This document shows, one piece after another, positions 61,796-64,000 of a stretch of 64,000 nucleotides of DNA. Each line of letters opens with the position of its first letter. The first letter of the stretch is position 1. Under the pieces are notes generated by a model. The model saw only the letters and a program-made list of their open reading frames with translations, did not search any database and was not told where the DNA came from. The stretch covers positions 3,472,001-3,536,000 of the forward strand of contig JAUCEF010000014.1 of assembly GCA_033558025.1 (NCBI GenBank), given 5' to 3'. The position numbers were made by a program, and so were the translations under genes. This DNA is from Phytophthora sp. 'mugwort'. Taxonomy: Eukaryota; Oomycota; Peronosporomycetes; Peronosporales; Peronosporaceae.

Positions 61796-63124
61796 ATGAA
61801 GCACGTCCGTAAGCACGTGCACAAGTTCGCTAGCGGTCGAGCATCCGGCTACGGAGCTGCCTATACAGTGCCAGTCTTCACGACCGTCGCCGCCATCTCG
61901 CTGTGGGTCAATGCGACTCACCTGCAATGGCTCGGCCTCGCTCACATCGTCGTGCTAGCCAAGCTCGTGCTGTTGCTCGGAGTGCACGAGCTGCTCCGAC
62001 CCTTCTGCCTCTCGTTCAAAGGTGTTTGTACCTTGACGGCTCAAGTCGGAGCAGCAGCCAACGCGACGGGATTGCAGTTCCTTAAACGGGGACTGCGTCC
62101 CAAGTTCCCAGAGTGGACGATTTGGTACGAGTGGTTCCAAGCCATTGCGTTCGCTGCGGGGCAACAGAACGGCGGTCACATCCTCAAGATGCCCAATGCG
62201 TTGGCATTCCGACGCAACTTCGAACTCATTGGACGGTTATTAGGGGCGGTGGCCTGTTGGCGTCATGGCCACAGACTCGAGAGCTTCCGATACAACGGAC
62301 TCGAACACCTGTGGCTGCGTTCCAGATACAGCGACAAGAAGGCGGAAAACGAGAGACGGATCGTGGTGCTGTACTACCATGGAGGAGGCTACGCGCTCTT
62401 CAGCCCTCGCTTCTTTGTGGAGTTCGCTAGTCGTCTATTAACTCAGGTCAAGAACCAACTCGTCGCTGCTCGTGGAGGGAAGGACGAAGAGGAAAGTGCA
62501 GCTCCCGTGGACGTGCAGATCTTGCTGGCCAACTACCGAAAGTTGCCCGAAGTCTGTTTCCCCGCGCCTCTGGATGACGCCATGGCCATGTTCGACTACC
62601 TCGTCAAGCGCGAGAAGGTCCTGCCTCAGAATATCATCCTTGCTGGCGACAGCGCCGGTGGAGGGTTGGTGCTCGCCACGTTGCTGAGACTACGTCGAGC
62701 CAGACGGGAGATGCCTCTCGCTGCCTTGTGCAACTGCCCGTACGCAGATCTATCGGCGGATGTGGCCGTGTCTGAGCATTGTTTCATCTCCAAGTCGATG
62801 CTCGACGCGATCCGAGACTTCTGTGTTGAGGAAACTCCTCGAGCTTCGTGGCGTGAAGGTGCCATGCTTCAGACGGATCTGCGAGGTCTTCCCCCGCTCT
62901 TCATCCTGGCAGCTCAATTCGATATTCTGCACCTGCAGTCATTGCAACTGGCCAAGAACGCTCGATCCGACGGCGTACAAGTGGAATTGGACGTGCATGA
63001 ACACATGCCTCACGTATTCACACTCTTCCCGCACTTCATGATGCCGCAGTCTTCGGTGGGTATTGAACGGTTCGCTGACTTCATCACGCGCCAGCTCCCA
63101 GTCCATCGAAGAATACCCGTGTAA
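61796..63124 (+). CDS. HSL-type alpha/beta hydrolase (442 aa)
   Basis: Paralogue of the hydrolase at 45666-47225, reading the other way. Catalytic motifs: YYHGGGYALFSP (about residue 195), LANYRKLPEVCFP, LAGDSAGGGLVLATLLRLRR (Ser about 285), acid in LAAQFDILHLQ, and His in MPHVFTLFPH. The N-terminus has a hydrophobic stretch (VFTTVAAISLWV and LGLAHIVVLAKLVLLLG), so the enzyme is likely membrane-anchored, and the shared RPKFPEWTIWYEWFQ block follows. It is shorter than its paralogue at the N-terminus. ATG at 61796; single exon. Substrate unknown; family members include lipid esterases and drug/steroid esterases. Confidence 0.9.
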   Translation: MKHVRKHVHKFASGRASGYGAAYTVPVFTTVAAISLWVNATHLQWLGLAHIVVLAKLVLLLGVHELLRPFCLSFKGVCTLTAQVGAAANATGLQFLKRGLRPKFPEWTIWYEWFQAIAFAAGQQNGGHILKMPNALAFRRNFELIGRLLGAVACWRHGHRLESFRYNGLEHLWLRSRYSDKKAENERRIVVLYYHGGGYALFSPRFFVEFASRLLTQVKNQLVAARGGKDEEESAAPVDVQILLANYRKLPEVCFPAPLDDAMAMFDYLVKREKVLPQNIILAGDSAGGGLVLATLLRLRRARREMPLAALCNCPYADLSADVAVSEHCFISKSMLDAIRDFCVEETPRASWREGAMLQTDLRGLPPLFILAAQFDILHLQSLQLAKNARSDGVQVELDVHEHMPHVFTLFPHFMMPQSSVGIERFADFITRQLPVHRRIPV

Positions 63125-63777
63125 CTTCCGAATACTGCCCCAGCGTTCTGAGGGCTGAACCGATGAATATCAGTGCATTATTATCGGGACTGTGCGAGGA
63201 GAATCAGCAGAGTAGTGTCGAATGAGTGAAAGATTAGTGTCAATGTGAGCCAGAGTGGATACGCCTAAACGGCGCCAGTTTGTCAGTAACATGTTTGTAG
63301 TATCAGAAAGCTAATACCGTCAGTTTAAGTCGAAGCCTCATTTTTTTTTTGTCATATCGGTTTATATACATGTAGCACGACATTTCATTCTATGGACCTG
63401 CCACGGTATTGCAACTGTACGAACCAATGGGTTACACGGCCGGGTGCCTTAGATTTTTGGAGTCGCCAAAATGCGGTTCTCCGTGTATTGGATCAGGGGT
63501 TTCGACTCAATACTATGGGTAATATAGTATAATATTCCCGTGAAATGATATATTTCAACTACCCAAAAGCTGAAATGTAATAACGTATTTACGAAAAAAA
63601 TCTGAAGAATATCTCAAATTTCGCAATGTACCGTCGAGACAACTCGATTTATTCTGTCTGATGCTGTACAAACCAAATTGTGGAACCACAATAGATCGGC
63701 TAACTTGCTCAGATATCGCAGGTAAAGGAAGTCTCGTCTGCTCATTTCGTTTCTCAAACTACAGCAACACCAATATC
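63125..63777. other. AT-rich spacer, no gene seen
   Basis: 3' flank of the hydrolase and 5' flank of the BED-finger ORF. A poly-T run near 63341-63350 and AT-rich sequence; no coding frame supported. Confidence 0.4.
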
Positions 63778-64000
63778 ATGGCTCGCGCCCCAAATATCTC
63801 CTCGAAGCAAGTCTCAGCCTTCTTCTTCACCCCGGTGCTCGACGAGGAAGATAAGCCGACTGGTTTTTACCGCTGCCGGTGCTCCAAGATTCGCAAGCAA
63901 AACCCCGGCACTGGCTACACAATTTACTCAGTCACGTCCGCCATAAGCATCCCAGCTACGAGGACACCATGCTTTCGAGGGGGCTGGTAGCGAAATGCTG
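63778..64000 (+). pseudogene. BED-type zinc-finger ORF, frameshifted, cut by window end
   Basis: ATG at 63778 opens ARAPNISSKQVSAFFFTPVL and FYRCRCSKIRKQNPGTGYT, the first half of a BED zinc finger (CxC pair) with wording I recall from oomycete transposase-like proteins. In the original frame the sequence then reads IYSVTSAIS and stops at 63988-63990, but one base to the side it reads NLLSHVRHKHPSYEDTMLSRG, the missing second half with the two His ligands. A one-base loss near 63922 therefore explains the break. The gene would continue past the window end. A preceding GCTCATTTCGTTTCTC near 63739 resembles an oomycete initiator, which fits a promoter here. Confidence 0.55.

Noticed and set aside
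1..64000. RXLR or Crinkler effectors
   Set aside because: I looked for a signal peptide followed by RXLR-EER or LFLAK near the N-terminus in every plausible frame and found none; only the two PL3 enzymes have convincing signal peptides.
1..64000. CRISPR arrays, tRNA, rRNA, prokaryotic operons
   Set aside because: No regularly spaced repeats, cloverleaf-like genes or rRNA words were recognised; genes are eukaryotic with introns.

Overview
The window looks like nuclear DNA of an oomycete, most probably a Phytophthora-like plant pathogen. Single-exon genes predominate; the few introns are short (75-168 bp) and mostly start GTACGT. A plant cell-wall pectate lyase (PL3) pair, an outer-dynein-arm-type coiled-coil gene (zoospore flagella) and several repeat families I recall from Phytophthora genomes support this. 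No rRNA, tRNA, CRISPR array or prokaryotic operon was seen. All family names come from motif reading and memory; no database search was run.

Layout. 0-3 kb: unrecognised ORFs, then cytosolic glutamine synthetase (+). 3-9 kb: transposon debris (a 570-bp TIR-bearing pogo-like derivative, two broken pogo/Tigger-like transposases in opposite orientation, a Ty1/copia RT scrap). 9.2-34.4 kb: a dense housekeeping block with SSRP1/Pob3 (FACT), a small RING-H2 protein, a two-exon SDR, a RING plus KGKW-domain protein with repeated FPRV-type motifs, an EHD-type membrane-remodelling ATPase, an ODA-docking-like coiled-coil protein, an OTU deubiquitinase, three-exon CstF-64, EBP2, and a giant IQ/WW/B-box protein. 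34.5-35.7 kb: unrecognised ORFs. 35.9-39.2 kb: two secreted PL3 pectate lyases in tandem. 39.4-63.1 kb: a transposon-rich stretch framed by two paralogous HSL-type alpha/beta hydrolases in opposite orientation (45.7-47.2 kb minus, 61.8-63.1 kb plus). It holds a truncated Ty3/gypsy element with a chromodomain remnant, a broken Myb/SANT-like gene, a nearly pristine mariner-type transposon (48,210-49,734) with 242-bp inverted repeats, a decayed multi-TM family gene, a second decayed Ty3/gypsy element carrying a 633-bp TA-flanked insertion, a short tandem repeat and a decayed hAT transposase. The window ends in a frameshifted BED-finger ORF.

Functional themes: RNA and chromatin housekeeping (SSRP1, CstF-64, EBP2), ubiquitin-linked proteins (two RING proteins, OTU), membrane traffic and flagella (EHD, ODA-like), nitrogen assimilation (GS) and host-wall attack (PL3 pair). 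The strongest candidates for something undescribed are the RING/KGKW protein with about eleven copies of a short FPRVxSxD-type motif, the 1,836-residue IQ/WW/B-box protein, and the young mariner element.
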